From Chloroflexota bacterium (GTDB lineage Bacteria; Chloroflexota; Anaerolineae; Aggregatilineales; Phototrophicaceae): a DNA stretch of 54,352 nt. The stretch lies in contig JACAES010000079.1 in NCBI GenBank assembly GCA_013388735.1, positions 1 through 54,352 of the forward strand, written 5' to 3'. Below, piece by piece: positions 44,309 through 52,586 of this stretch. Under the pieces are notes generated by a model. The model saw only the letters and a program-made list of their open reading frames with translations. It did no database searches and was not told where the DNA came from. Every line of letters starts with the position of its first letter. Within the stretch, counting starts at the first letter, position 1. The translations under genes were made by a program, and so were the position numbers.

Positions 44309-46555
44309 ATGCAAATATTGGGTCCGGTAGATACCGCTTTTTTAATGGTAGAAACGCCGGAATCGCCTATGAATATCGGCGCGCTAACCATCTTTGAGGG
44401 AAAAATACCGTTTGATGCGTTTCTGAAACTGATTGACGCGCGCATCTATCAGGTTCCTCTTTATCAGCAGCGCATCATCCAGGCACCCCTGAGCCTGGGC
44501 CAACCCATGTGGGCATTTGACCCGGACTTCTATGTCGGCAACCACGTCTTTCGAGTGCAGCTTGAGCCGCCGGGAACGGACGAACAACTGCGCGAACTGG
44601 CAGGCCATCTGGTTTCCGGCATGTTGGATCGTAACAGGCCACTGTGGGAAATCCACATGATCGAAGGCCTGGAAGGGGATCGAACGGGGGTTTTCTTCAA
44701 GATTCATCACTGTATGGTGGACGGCCTGGCCGCTATTGAACTGTTCACGCTGCTGCTGGACCTGACGCCGGAGGTGAGTCCAAATCCCAGGAAGCCGGTT
44801 TATGATCCGCCTTATCTGCCCGGCCCTGGCGATCTGATCGTGGAATCGTTCAAGCGTGATATTCCGCACAAGTTTAACATGGTCAAAAAAGTCGGCAGCG
44901 ATTTGCTCTCGCTGGCTTCCGTTTTTGCCGACAAGGAAAAAAGGCTTAAGGCGCTGATCGGCATGGCCTATCTGGTTAATGGCAATCTCAAACCGATTGG
45001 AAAGCTGCCGATTAACGGCAAAAACACCGGCAAAATCACGCTGGGGTGGGCGGAGTTTTCGTTGGCGGAAGTACGGGCGATTCGCTCCGGTCGAAACGCA
45101 TCGGTGAATGATGTGATGCTGTCGGTGCTGGCAGGCGCGCTGGATCGGTATATACGGCAGGTTGGCGAAAAAATCAGGCAGGCGTTCGTGCGCGTGCTTG
45201 TCCCGGTCAATATGCGGGTGGAGGACGAGAAGGGTGAATTTGGCAACCGCATTTCGGTACTGCCGATAGACATTCCGTTCGGGATTGACGATCCGCTGGA
45301 GCGGCTGCGTGTGGTGAGCGAGTATACCCAGGTGATGAAAGACTCGTCCCTATCCAAAGGGCTGGACCTGGTGCTGACCATTCCTTCGCTGATGCCGTCG
45401 GTTGCGCAGCCGCTAATCTGGCAGGTCGCTCCGATGGCGTTTTCGCTGCTGGCGCATACCTGGTGTACCAACGTGGCCGGGCCGCAGATTCCGATCTATC
45501 TGCTGGGACACCAGATGCAACATACATTTGGTTATTTCCCGCTCAACCCATCTATGGGCCTGGCCTGCGTAATTGCCAGCTACAACCAGAAGATCAGCAT
45601 GACGCTGGTCGCAGACGCCGGCATCGTGCCGGATGTGACTGATCTGGCCGATCATCTGAAGCGTGTTTTCCTGTCGCTGCGCCGCGCCGCCAAAGTGCCA
45701 GAGATGGAGCCGGTGGTCATCGAACGTTCGCGCGCCGAACCCGCGCCGCCGCGAACAGCTGAAATTACACCGCCTGCTGTGTCTGGTGTTTCGGATATTG
45801 TCGAAGCGCCGCTTGCTGCCGAGGTCGCTCCACAGGCATCCACTATCGAAGATAGGGCCGATAATGCGGATGATGAAGCCGGGATGACGGAAGAAACTCC
45901 CGCAGTCGTGGACACGGAAACCGTGCCGATAACCGAACATACTAACGGTTTCGACGCTATCAGTCAGGCCGAGATGGCCGGCGCGCCGATGGTCGAAGTG
46001 CCGGTAGAAGCGCCTGCCGCGAACGGCCATATTCTGGTCGGGCAGGCAGAACCGGCGGCGCTCCCGGTGGTTGATGCCGAGCCAGATCAGGCAGCCGCAA
46101 AACAGCCGGAAGCCGGTGTTTTGCCGACGAGGGCCGAACCGCCCGCTAAACCCAGGCTGTTTTCGCAGGAATGGGCGCAGGCTTATCGAGAGGCGATTAA
46201 CCAGAACCGAGACTATTATAAAGCCTCGACCCGCTGGGAGGCTGGCGCACTGGCGTTCATCATGAAGGCCGCCCCCCGGTACGGATTCCAGCGTGACGCG
46301 GCAGTGCTGATGGATTTGCACAAGGGCGTTTGCCGGGGTGCGCGCAGCCTGCCTCCAACCGAAGCGAACGCCGAAGCTGCGTTCATCATTGAGGGGGATT
46401 ATCCAAGCTGGATGGAAGTTTTGAGCGGCAGGACTCCGCCGCTGGTGATGATTATGCGCGGTAAACTGCGCCTCAAAAAAGGCTCACTCACCCGGCTGCT
46501 GCCGTTTACGCAGTCCGCGCAGGAATTGATTCGCAGCGCCCAGATGATTTCATAA
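44309..46555 (+). CDS. Wax ester synthase/diacylglycerol acyltransferase fused to a C-terminal SCP2 domain
   Basis: 748 residues from ATG 44309 (AAGGA six bases upstream; GTG 44291 is an alternative). Residues 1-460 are a complete WS/DGAT enzyme: 'PVDTAFLMVETPESPMNIGA', catalytic 'HHCMVDG' (133-139), 'NDVMLSVLAGAL' and 'NVAGP' (388-392). It esterifies fatty alcohol or diacylglycerol with acyl-CoA. Residues ~465-615 are a Pro/Ala/Glu-rich linker. Residues ~618-748 resemble a sterol-carrier protein 2 domain: 'EAAFIIEGDYPSWMEVLSG', 'MIMRGKLRLKKGSLTRLLP' and 'AQELIRSAQ'. Bacterial WS/DGATs are usually ~450-490 residues without this. The SCP2 part could hold or deliver the lipid substrate. Confidence 0.88.
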   Translation: MQILGPVDTAFLMVETPESPMNIGALTIFEGKIPFDAFLKLIDARIYQVPLYQQRIIQAPLSLGQPMWAFDPDFYVGNHVFRVQLEPPGTDEQLRELAGHLVSGMLDRNRPLWEIHMIEGLEGDRTGVFFKIHHCMVDGLAAIELFTLLLDLTPEVSPNPRKPVYDPPYLPGPGDLIVESFKRDIPHKFNMVKKVGSDLLSLASVFADKEKRLKALIGMAYLVNGNLKPIGKLPINGKNTGKITLGWAEFSLAEVRAIRSGRNASVNDVMLSVLAGALDRYIRQVGEKIRQAFVRVLVPVNMRVEDEKGEFGNRISVLPIDIPFGIDDPLERLRVVSEYTQVMKDSSLSKGLDLVLTIPSLMPSVAQPLIWQVAPMAFSLLAHTWCTNVAGPQIPIYLLGHQMQHTFGYFPLNPSMGLACVIASYNQKISMTLVADAGIVPDVTDLADHLKRVFLSLRRAAKVPEMEPVVIERSRAEPAPPRTAEITPPAVSGVSDIVEAPLAAEVAPQASTIEDRADNADDEAGMTEETPAVVDTETVPITEHTNGFDAISQAEMAGAPMVEVPVEAPAANGHILVGQAEPAALPVVDAEPDQAAAKQPEAGVLPTRAEPPAKPRLFSQEWAQAYREAINQNRDYYKASTRWEAGALAFIMKAAPRYGFQRDAAVLMDLHKGVCRGARSLPPTEANAEAAFIIEGDYPSWMEVLSGRTPPLVMIMRGKLRLKKGSLTRLLPFTQSAQELIRSAQMIS

Positions 46556-46600
46556 AGCGAAACATCCGGTTAAATGCAAGACCACACGCAGGAGGTGTGA

Positions 46601-47146
46601 ATGCCAAAAAAGGATTTTCCGAAGATCGTCACCATCAACGGGACGAAGTATGTGTTCCGGCTGATGGATGCAAAAGACCGTCATAGTATTCTGAATTTCG
46701 CGCGTGGTTTGTCCGAGTCTGACCTGTCGTTCATGCGGCGGGATATCACCCAGGCGGAGGTGGTGGATGCCTGGATCAAAGATATTGAGTGCAACCGCGC
46801 GATCAGCATTATCGTAGAAGATGAAGACAGGCTGGTTGGTTATGGAACGCTGTACTATAACCAACTGTTCTGGAACCGGCATTTGGCAGAGATTCGCGTC
46901 CTGGTCAGTTCGCCATACCGCAATCGCGGGCTGGGCAAAAGGCTGACGCGCGAGTTAATGGCGCTGGCGCGAGAGATGCCATTGGATAAAGTGATGGTTT
47001 ATCTCGCCATCGAGGACAAAGGCGCGCAGCATATGGTAGAGGAAATCGGTTTTAAGGCCGAGGCGCTGCTGACGGACTGGATTAAAACCCGCGACGAACG
47101 CACACACGATCTGCTTATCATGGCGACATCGCTGGCCGATGGTTAG
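46601..47146 (+). CDS. GNAT family N-acetyltransferase
   Basis: 181 residues, with AGGAGG eight bases before ATG 46601. The acetyl-CoA binding motif A is 'IRVLVSSPYRNRGLGKRLTR' (R/Q-x-x-G-x-G/A as RNRGLG), preceded by 'IIVEDEDRLVGYGTLYY' and followed by 'AIEDKGAQHMVEEIGFKAE'. The acceptor is unknown; protein, amino-sugar or metabolite acetylation are all possible. It follows the WS/DGAT gene by 45 bases and is likely in the same transcript. The internal 'FMRRDITQAEVVDAWI' suggests the subgroup seen with lipid or stress proteins, but this is uncertain. Confidence 0.85.
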   Translation: MPKKDFPKIVTINGTKYVFRLMDAKDRHSILNFARGLSESDLSFMRRDITQAEVVDAWIKDIECNRAISIIVEDEDRLVGYGTLYYNQLFWNRHLAEIRVLVSSPYRNRGLGKRLTRELMALAREMPLDKVMVYLAIEDKGAQHMVEEIGFKAEALLTDWIKTRDERTHDLLIMATSLADG

Positions 47147-47222
47147 GTGATGAGAGAGTGTGAGGCGTATCGCTCGTATTCTCTTAAATACCATACATAC
47201 TGAATGAGGAGGATTTTCAACC

Positions 47223-47489
47223 GTGAAAGCTGAACAAAGACCGGACGAAGAAGCCCTGAAGCCGCAAGAGGAGGGCATGTTAGAGGAATTCGTTGAACAT
47301 CAGAAGAAGGCCATTACCGAAGCCACCAAAGCGGTAGAAAGCCTGATCCCTTCCGAATTCAAAAAACATGGAGAAGCCGCGCTTAAAGAAATGGTGGAGG
47401 GGTATCGCAGACTGTTTAACTCCGCCGTTGATGAAATCGTGGCCGCCATCGAACGAATCAAAATGGAGGATAAAGACGGCGAGAAATAA
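47223..47489 (+). CDS. Small helical, charged protein (phasin-like?)
   Basis: 88 residues from GTG 47223 with GAGGAGGA upstream. Not assigned to a family. It is almost wholly helical and amphipathic, rich in Glu and Lys, with heptad-like patterns in 'EEFVEHQKKAITEATKAVES' and 'YRRLFNSAVDEIVAAIERIK'. This layout resembles phasin-type granule-associated proteins. The position after a WS/DGAT gene makes a lipid-body coat or scaffold role plausible, but this is inference from shape and context only. It is 76 bases downstream of the GNAT gene. Confidence 0.7.
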   Translation: MKAEQRPDEEALKPQEEGMLEEFVEHQKKAITEATKAVESLIPSEFKKHGEAALKEMVEGYRRLFNSAVDEIVAAIERIKMEDKDGEK

Positions 47490-47564
47490 GACTCTTCTGC
47501 CGGTGTCCTGAATCGTTGAAAGTGGACGCGCCGCAAGTTATCTCGCGGCGCGTTCTTGTTCTGC

Positions 47565-48539
47565 TTATGACGGGGCCGGATAGTCTTTGTACCAATGGGT
47601 CGTTAGCGGAATGGGACGGTAGAAGTCCGTCCAGGGGCGGGCAGACTCGTTTGAAATTGCGCTCAGGCGGCGCAGACGTTCGGCAGCCGTCGTCGCCAGG
47701 AACTGCCGGCGTTCTTCCGGCGACATCACAACAGCCTCTTTCCAGATAGCGCGACCGGCCAGGAAACCGCTGGCACCGGCTTCGCAGGCGATGCGGGTCT
47801 GGCGTTCAAACGTCTCGAAATTGACACCCGCACTGAGCAGCACCCAGGGGACTTCGGATACCTGGCTGACGGCTTCGCAGGCAGCGCGCCATGAGTTTTC
47901 ATCTTGATCGTAGCTGACATCCACCGGGAATTCGAGTTTTAGCACATCTGGCCGGAGTTTGCCCAGCCGGTCTGCCGTATCACGCACGACCTGCGGGCGG
48001 GTTTTGGCGAAGGCTTCGCTTTCTTTCGAGATGGAAGCATCCAGACTGTAACACAGCGGCTCCAGGAACAGGGGGATGTCGTGCTGGCGACATTCGTCGC
48101 GGACGCCGGCGATAACGCTTTCGATTTCTTCGGCCAGCGCGCCGGCATGTGGATGATAATAGGCCAGCATCTTGACGGCTGATGCGCCAAACTGTTTGAT
48201 TTTGGCGACCGTCCAGTCGGGATTAAAAACGATGTGGCGTTCAGTGGAGTCGCCGCTGTAGCCGCTTTCTTCCAGCGACAGCAGCAGGCCGCTGCTGCCG
48301 CTCATGCTCAAGGCCGATTTCAGGCCATAACTGCTGTCCAGCAGGACGGCGCTTGACTCGTAAGACAGCGCCGTGACGACCTCGCTTTTGATCTGTACAG
48401 CCGTATCGTAGTCTGTTTCCGGTGGCAGCATTTTGCGGTACGTGCCGCGCTGATCGAAGGCCAGGATGGTAAAGACGTTGTGGCTCGTGCTGGTGGTCTT
48501 CAGACCACGCCAACGGCCAGGGGTAAGAATTTGATTCAC
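47565..48539 (-). CDS. Tagatose 1,6-bisphosphate aldolase-like class I aldolase (LacD family)
   Basis: 324 residues from GTG 48539, with AAGGAG nine bases upstream; an ATG at 48572 is less well placed. LacD features: 'TILAFDQRGTYRKML', 'SSAVLLDSSYGL', 'ASAVKMLAYYHP', the Schiff-base Lys201 in 'DVLKLEFPVDV' (LacD 'DVLKVEVPV'), and 'WVLLSAGVNFETF' with 'GASGFLAGRAIW'. It splits ketohexose bisphosphate into DHAP and glyceraldehyde-3-P. YihT-type sulfosugar aldolases are more distant relatives. It is the last gene of the sugar operon and would use the products of the kinases encoded upstream. Confidence 0.82.
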   Translation of the reverse strand: MNQILTPGRWRGLKTTSTSHNVFTILAFDQRGTYRKMLPPETDYDTAVQIKSEVVTALSYESSAVLLDSSYGLKSALSMSGSSGLLLSLEESGYSGDSTERHIVFNPDWTVAKIKQFGASAVKMLAYYHPHAGALAEEIESVIAGVRDECRQHDIPLFLEPLCYSLDASISKESEAFAKTRPQVVRDTADRLGKLRPDVLKLEFPVDVSYDQDENSWRAACEAVSQVSEVPWVLLSAGVNFETFERQTRIACEAGASGFLAGRAIWKEAVVMSPEERRQFLATTAAERLRRLSAISNESARPWTDFYRPIPLTTHWYKDYPAPS

Positions 48540-48586
48540 GTTGTTGAACTCCTTGTCAGGGAAACATCTCACAGATCGCAGACAGA

Positions 48587-49696
48587 TCAGAAACCGGATG
48601 GGCGATCCTGCCGCACCGGCCAGCCGGCGCGCAGGCGTTCGGCGGTCGCCTCCCAGGGGCGCACGCCGCTGAGGGCATCGGCGGCTTCAACATTACATGC
48701 GCCGACGGCGCAGGCCCACATTGCCGCTTCGTCCGGGTTCATGCCGCGCAGCAGTGCCGCCAGAAAACCTGCATAAGCCGAATCTCCGGCTCCGGTCGTG
48801 CCGATGACGGATACTTCGTAGGCCGGGGTATACAGTTCCCGGTTCGCCCAGGCTTCGATGGGCAGGTTGAGCGGCCTGAGCCGTCGCAGACGCTCGGCGT
48901 CGGCGGTTTTAAAGTATAGGCCCAGGGCGCCCAGTTTGAAACCCGCGATGGCGACGCCCATGCTCATCAGGTCGTCGGCTAGCGCGCGCAGATAGTCCGC
49001 CGTCAGGTGCGGGCGCAGGTTATCTCGCCAGGCCATGTACTCCGTCCGGCGCAGCATGAACATGATTTCTTCGATGCTGGGCAGGAATATATCGGTGTAG
49101 GGCAGGGTTCGGCGCAGGATTTCGATCCAGTTGGCCTGACCGCTGGGGCCGTTGGGGTCCGGCAGAGTCATATCCAGCGACGTAACCACGCCGGCAGCCT
49201 GCGCCCGCCGGTAGATCGCTTCCAGTTCCGCGCCGTCGTCGTTCATCAGGCGCGGCAGCAGGGGGGGATAACCCAGGTGGAAAATCTTTGCCCCGGCCAG
49301 CAGCGAAAAATCAATGTTGGCGACGCCGAAGGCACTGTTAGTGCCGGTGCAGTGGAGGAAGATACGGTCAACGCGCTGCGGTGACAGCACCACGCTGTAT
49401 GATCCCGGCTGGCCGGGCGCAATGGTGATAAGCTGGGTCAGCGCCGGATCACGGTCTTCCAGGATGCGGGTGATGACCTGGCCGATTAAATCATCGCCGA
49501 CGGTTGCCATCAGGCGCACATTCACGCCCAGGCGGTGCAGCGCCAGGCCTGTATTCGAGACTGCGCCGCCGGTGGCGAAATCCAGCGCGCCGACTTCGGA
49601 CAGCCGCCCCGGCACACCCAGCGCACCCAGCGCCACGTTTTCCATGCGCGGGATTAAATCAAGACAGAGATGCCCACTGACAATGACATCGGCCAC
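48587..49696 (-). CDS. PfkB family carbohydrate kinase 1
   Basis: 369 residues from GTG 49696, with GGAGG nine bases upstream; an ATG at 49795 would run into the DUF4432 gene. Ribokinase-like fold: 'VIVSGHLCLDLIP', 'FATGGAVSNTGLALHRLGV' with the substrate Gly-Gly loop, and 'GTTGAGDSAYAGFLAAL' with the catalytic Asp of GAGD. It is longer than typical PfkB enzymes (~310), with extra sequence around 'LRRTEYMAWRDNLRPHLTAD'. The substrate is an unidentified sugar, probably that imported by the operon's ABC transporter. Confidence 0.82.
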   Translation of the reverse strand: MADVIVSGHLCLDLIPRMENVALGALGVPGRLSEVGALDFATGGAVSNTGLALHRLGVNVRLMATVGDDLIGQVITRILEDRDPALTQLITIAPGQPGSYSVVLSPQRVDRIFLHCTGTNSAFGVANIDFSLLAGAKIFHLGYPPLLPRLMNDDGAELEAIYRRAQAAGVVTSLDMTLPDPNGPSGQANWIEILRRTLPYTDIFLPSIEEIMFMLRRTEYMAWRDNLRPHLTADYLRALADDLMSMGVAIAGFKLGALGLYFKTADAERLRRLRPLNLPIEAWANRELYTPAYEVSVIGTTGAGDSAYAGFLAALLRGMNPDEAAMWACAVGACNVEAADALSGVRPWEATAERLRAGWPVRQDRPSGF

Positions 49697-49751
49697 GTGC
49701 GCTATCCTCCGGTGAAAAGCCGCATCCAATCCGCAATCCGCTGCCGGGGGT

Positions 49752-50870
49752 TTACCCGGCGTAATCATCCAGCCGGAATCCTTCCACCGGCGCACCTTTC
49801 TGTCGCACTTCCTCGATGCGGTTTCTACAGTCTTCGACCGCTTCTGCGCCGTCCAGGATGCTCAAACGGCAATGGAAACGCCGGGCATTTTCGCGCCCCG
49901 GTTCGATCATCACCAGGCGGCCATTACGCCGCGCCGCCATCTGGCCTTCGGGAATGCAGTTGCCCGGCTCGATGCCGGAGACGTAAATCCCCTGGCGTGT
50001 ATTTTTCCACTGAGTTAAATAGGGCAGATTGAGCGTTTCCCAGCTAACAGAAAGGCCAAAATCGCCGTTGATGAGCGCGGCTTCGGCAGTCCCGCCGCTG
50101 GCGCTGGTTTTGACGTGGTGGAAGAATACCTGCTCTACGTAACCGGGTGTGGGAGCGTCATAGTCTGCCCAGCGGTGCAGGCCGTCGCGCGCGGTTTCGT
50201 TGCGGGCATAAACGGCATGATACGGGGTGTACAGTTTTGCGCCCTCGGCAACCAGTGGGAAGCCGACATTAAAATGATACAGCAGCATGAGGGGCGCGGG
50301 TTCGTCGCCCACGTTGGTCACTTTGTCGAAGATGTCAATCTGCGGCTTGCCCAGCGTCATGAAGTAGGTGCGTTCGAGCCGCAGTTGTTCCCCGAACAGG
50401 CGCGATTCCGCGATCAGCCCACTGAGTTCCAGGGTGTAATATTCCTGTTCGTTGAGTTTATCTTTTAACCAAACGGGCAGAATTTGCACGTTTTCGGCGC
50501 GCAGGTGGTTGAAGCGTCCATGCAGATCGCGCTGTTCGCCGGTCTGGTCGTCCGTTTCGGGCGGGCCGACATGAACCAGGCCACAGGTGGTTAGCAGACC
50601 ACCGTTGAACTGCTGGAGGAAATTCTGTCCAAAGTCCGGCAGATAAGGCGATCCCTGGCTGATCCAGGTCAGCGGCAGACCTTTATAGTGCGCCGACCAG
50701 ATGTCCAGGCCACGATCAAGCAGAATCGTAAAGGTCAGACCGCTGCTGTTGTATGCTTCGACGATTCGCATCCCGCTCGGCAGCGTTGCGCGCTGAAAAT
50801 GAATGAACTGGCGCATATCCACGCTGTGGCGTTCCAGGTCGTCCCGTGTTAAGGTTGTCAGGTCGAGCAT
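49752..50870 (-). CDS. DUF4432 protein, aldose 1-epimerase (mutarotase)-like
   Basis: 372 residues. The galactose mutarotase-like beta-sandwich family DUF4432 is indicated by 'LLDRGLDIWSAHYKGLPLTW', 'FLQQFNGGLLTTCGLVHVG', 'LHGRFNHLRAENVQI' and 'YHFNVGFPLVAEGAKL'. Candidate catalytic residues are the His in 'LHGRF' and in 'LLYHFNVG'. It probably interconverts anomers of the imported sugar or a related epimer. Its start overlaps the upstream kinase stop by one base (TGATG), showing tight coupling. Confidence 0.85.
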   Translation of the reverse strand: MLDLTTLTRDDLERHSVDMRQFIHFQRATLPSGMRIVEAYNSSGLTFTILLDRGLDIWSAHYKGLPLTWISQGSPYLPDFGQNFLQQFNGGLLTTCGLVHVGPPETDDQTGEQRDLHGRFNHLRAENVQILPVWLKDKLNEQEYYTLELSGLIAESRLFGEQLRLERTYFMTLGKPQIDIFDKVTNVGDEPAPLMLLYHFNVGFPLVAEGAKLYTPYHAVYARNETARDGLHRWADYDAPTPGYVEQVFFHHVKTSASGGTAEAALINGDFGLSVSWETLNLPYLTQWKNTRQGIYVSGIEPGNCIPEGQMAARRNGRLVMIEPGRENARRFHCRLSILDGAEAVEDCRNRIEEVRQKGAPVEGFRLDDYAG

Positions 50871-51820
50871 CAGTCGAGCCTCTCTTGAATGAATGCCTCT
50901 ACCACATCAAAAGTTTTCGCCCCGGCCATCGGCCCCTGGGCGGTGACGGCCAGCGCGCCGCAAGCATTAGCGAAACGCGCCGCCAAGGTGGGCGGATCGC
51001 CCACCAGCCAGCGCACGAGAAAACCGGCGTCGAAGCAGTCGCCTGCTCCGGTGGGGTCTATTTCCTCGACCGGAAAGCCGGGGACGGTCTGCGCGCCATC
51101 CTGAGTATACACGGTACAACCGGCTTTGCCCTGGGTGACGATCACGATACGTTCCGGTTTCCCGGCCAGCAGCGTTTGGACGGCGGCTTCGAGCGTGGGC
51201 TGGCCGGTGAGCAGCATAGCCTCTTCAGCCGTCGGCAGGATGACATCGGCGGCCCGAAGAATCGGCGCAAAAGCCTTGCGCGCCCGGCTGGGCGGCATTA
51301 ACTGCGGACGCAGGTTAGGGTCGAAGCTGATTTTTGCGCCCGCCGCCAGCGCCATTTCCAGCGCTCTGAGGCCGGTCTGTAAAGCGTCGTCGTGAATGGA
51401 CAGGGTTGAACCCATCAGGTGCAGTGCTTTGAGGTCATCGAACAGACGTTCGTCCAACAGGTCGGGCGAAATCTGCCCGGCGGCAGCATGGCGAAGATGA
51501 AACACAAAATCGCGCGAGCCGTCGCCGGAGTAGGCCACGAATGCCACGCCGGTCGTGTAGCCGGGCAATGTCCGCACACCCTGACAGTTCACCCCATCTC
51601 GCGTAAGCTGGTCGAGCAGGCAGCGGCCAAAGGCGTCGTCACCGACCGCGCCAACGGCGGCAGCCTGCGCGCCCAGGCGGGCCGCCTGGACGGCGAAGAT
51701 GAAGGGCGCACCGCTGGGGTAGGGGCCAACAAACGGCCCCTCCCGGTCAAGCGGCCGATCGAGGCCGGTGCGCATTACTTCGACTAGGGCTTCTCCCAGG
51801 GTCAACACGTCGAGCGGCAT
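50870..51820 (-). CDS. PfkB family carbohydrate kinase 2 (KdgK/fructokinase-like)
   Basis: 316 residues from ATG 51820, seven bases after the ATPase stop; an in-frame start at 51916 would overlap the ATPase gene. 'VLTLGEALVEVMR' and 'GPYPSGAPFIFAVQAARLGA' resemble 2-keto-3-deoxygluconate kinase or fructokinase. The catalytic signature is 'DPTGAGDCFDAGFL'. Together with kinase 1 it could make a doubly phosphorylated ketose for the LacD-like aldolase, or each may act on a different sugar. Confidence 0.85.
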   Translation of the reverse strand: MPLDVLTLGEALVEVMRTGLDRPLDREGPFVGPYPSGAPFIFAVQAARLGAQAAAVGAVGDDAFGRCLLDQLTRDGVNCQGVRTLPGYTTGVAFVAYSGDGSRDFVFHLRHAAAGQISPDLLDERLFDDLKALHLMGSTLSIHDDALQTGLRALEMALAAGAKISFDPNLRPQLMPPSRARKAFAPILRAADVILPTAEEAMLLTGQPTLEAAVQTLLAGKPERIVIVTQGKAGCTVYTQDGAQTVPGFPVEEIDPTGAGDCFDAGFLVRWLVGDPPTLAARFANACGALAVTAQGPMAGAKTFDVVEAFIQERLD

Positions 51821-51827
51821 AAACAAT

Positions 51828-52586
51828 CTACGCCACTTCGGCTGCGCCGACGATGTGTTTGACCAGAATTTCCGCGTCGGCCTGGCTGCGCGGCAGGTTG
51901 GCAACCACACGGCCACGCCGCATCACCACCATCCGGTCGGCCACTTCCAGAACGTCCTGCATGGTGTGGCTGATGATGATGACGGGGATGTTATGCTCCC
52001 GCAGTGACCGCACCAGCGCCAGCACTTTGCGCTGTTCCGGCACGCCGAGCGCCGCCGTCGGTTCGTCCATAATCAGGAGTTTGGCGTTCCAGTACAGGGC
52101 GCGGGCGATGGCAACGGCCTGCCGTTGGCCGCCGGAAAGATTCACCAGCTTTTGCTTCAATGAAGGAATATGAATATCCAGGCGTTCCAGCACCTGCGCG
52201 GCTTCGCTGCGCATAAAATCATCATCCAGGACGCGCAGCAGTCCCAGGAAATTACGTTTCTTTTCTTTGCCCAGAAAAACATTTCCACCGACATCCAGGT
52301 TTTCGGCCAGCGCCAGGTCCTGGTAGATGGTTTCGATACCCAGGTCGCGGATGGAAGCGGGGCTGTGATGGGTGATGTTCTGGTCGTTAAAGAAAATCTC
52401 CCCATGTTCGGGACGGTAAACTCCGGAGACGCATTTGATGAGGGTGGACTTGCCCGCGCCGTTGTCGCCTAACAGCGCCACCACTTCGCCGGGGTAAACC
52501 TCGAAGTCCACTTTATCCAGGGCGGTCAAACCGCCGAAAAATTTGGATACCTGTTTGGCCTGTAAAATCGGTGTAGGGTTAGTCAT
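51828..52586 (-). CDS. Sugar ABC transporter ATPase, single-cassette RbsA/FrcA type
   Basis: 252 residues. Walker A 'GDNGAGKSTLIK', signature 'LSGGQRQAVAIARAL' and Walker B 'LLIMDEPTAALG' are complete. 'VSGVYRPEHGEIFF' and 'YQDLALAENLDVGGNVFLG' are typical of the CUT2 sugar family. Only one cassette is present, as in FrcA, whereas RbsA and XylG have two fused. It overlaps the permease gene by eight bases. Confidence 0.92.
   Translation of the reverse strand: MTNPTPILQAKQVSKFFGGLTALDKVDFEVYPGEVVALLGDNGAGKSTLIKCVSGVYRPEHGEIFFNDQNITHHSPASIRDLGIETIYQDLALAENLDVGGNVFLGKEKKRNFLGLLRVLDDDFMRSEAAQVLERLDIHIPSLKQKLVNLSGGQRQAVAIARALYWNAKLLIMDEPTAALGVPEQRKVLALVRSLREHNIPVIIISHTMQDVLEVADRMVVMRRGRVVANLPRSQADAEILVKHIVGAAEVA

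Noticed and set aside
47565..51820. Sulfoquinovose (sulfo-EMP) operon
   Set aside because: Kinase, mutarotase and aldolase types fit in outline, but the aldolase motifs are nearer LacD than YihT, and no sulfoquinovosidase, isomerase or sulfolactaldehyde enzyme is visible. Kept only as an option.
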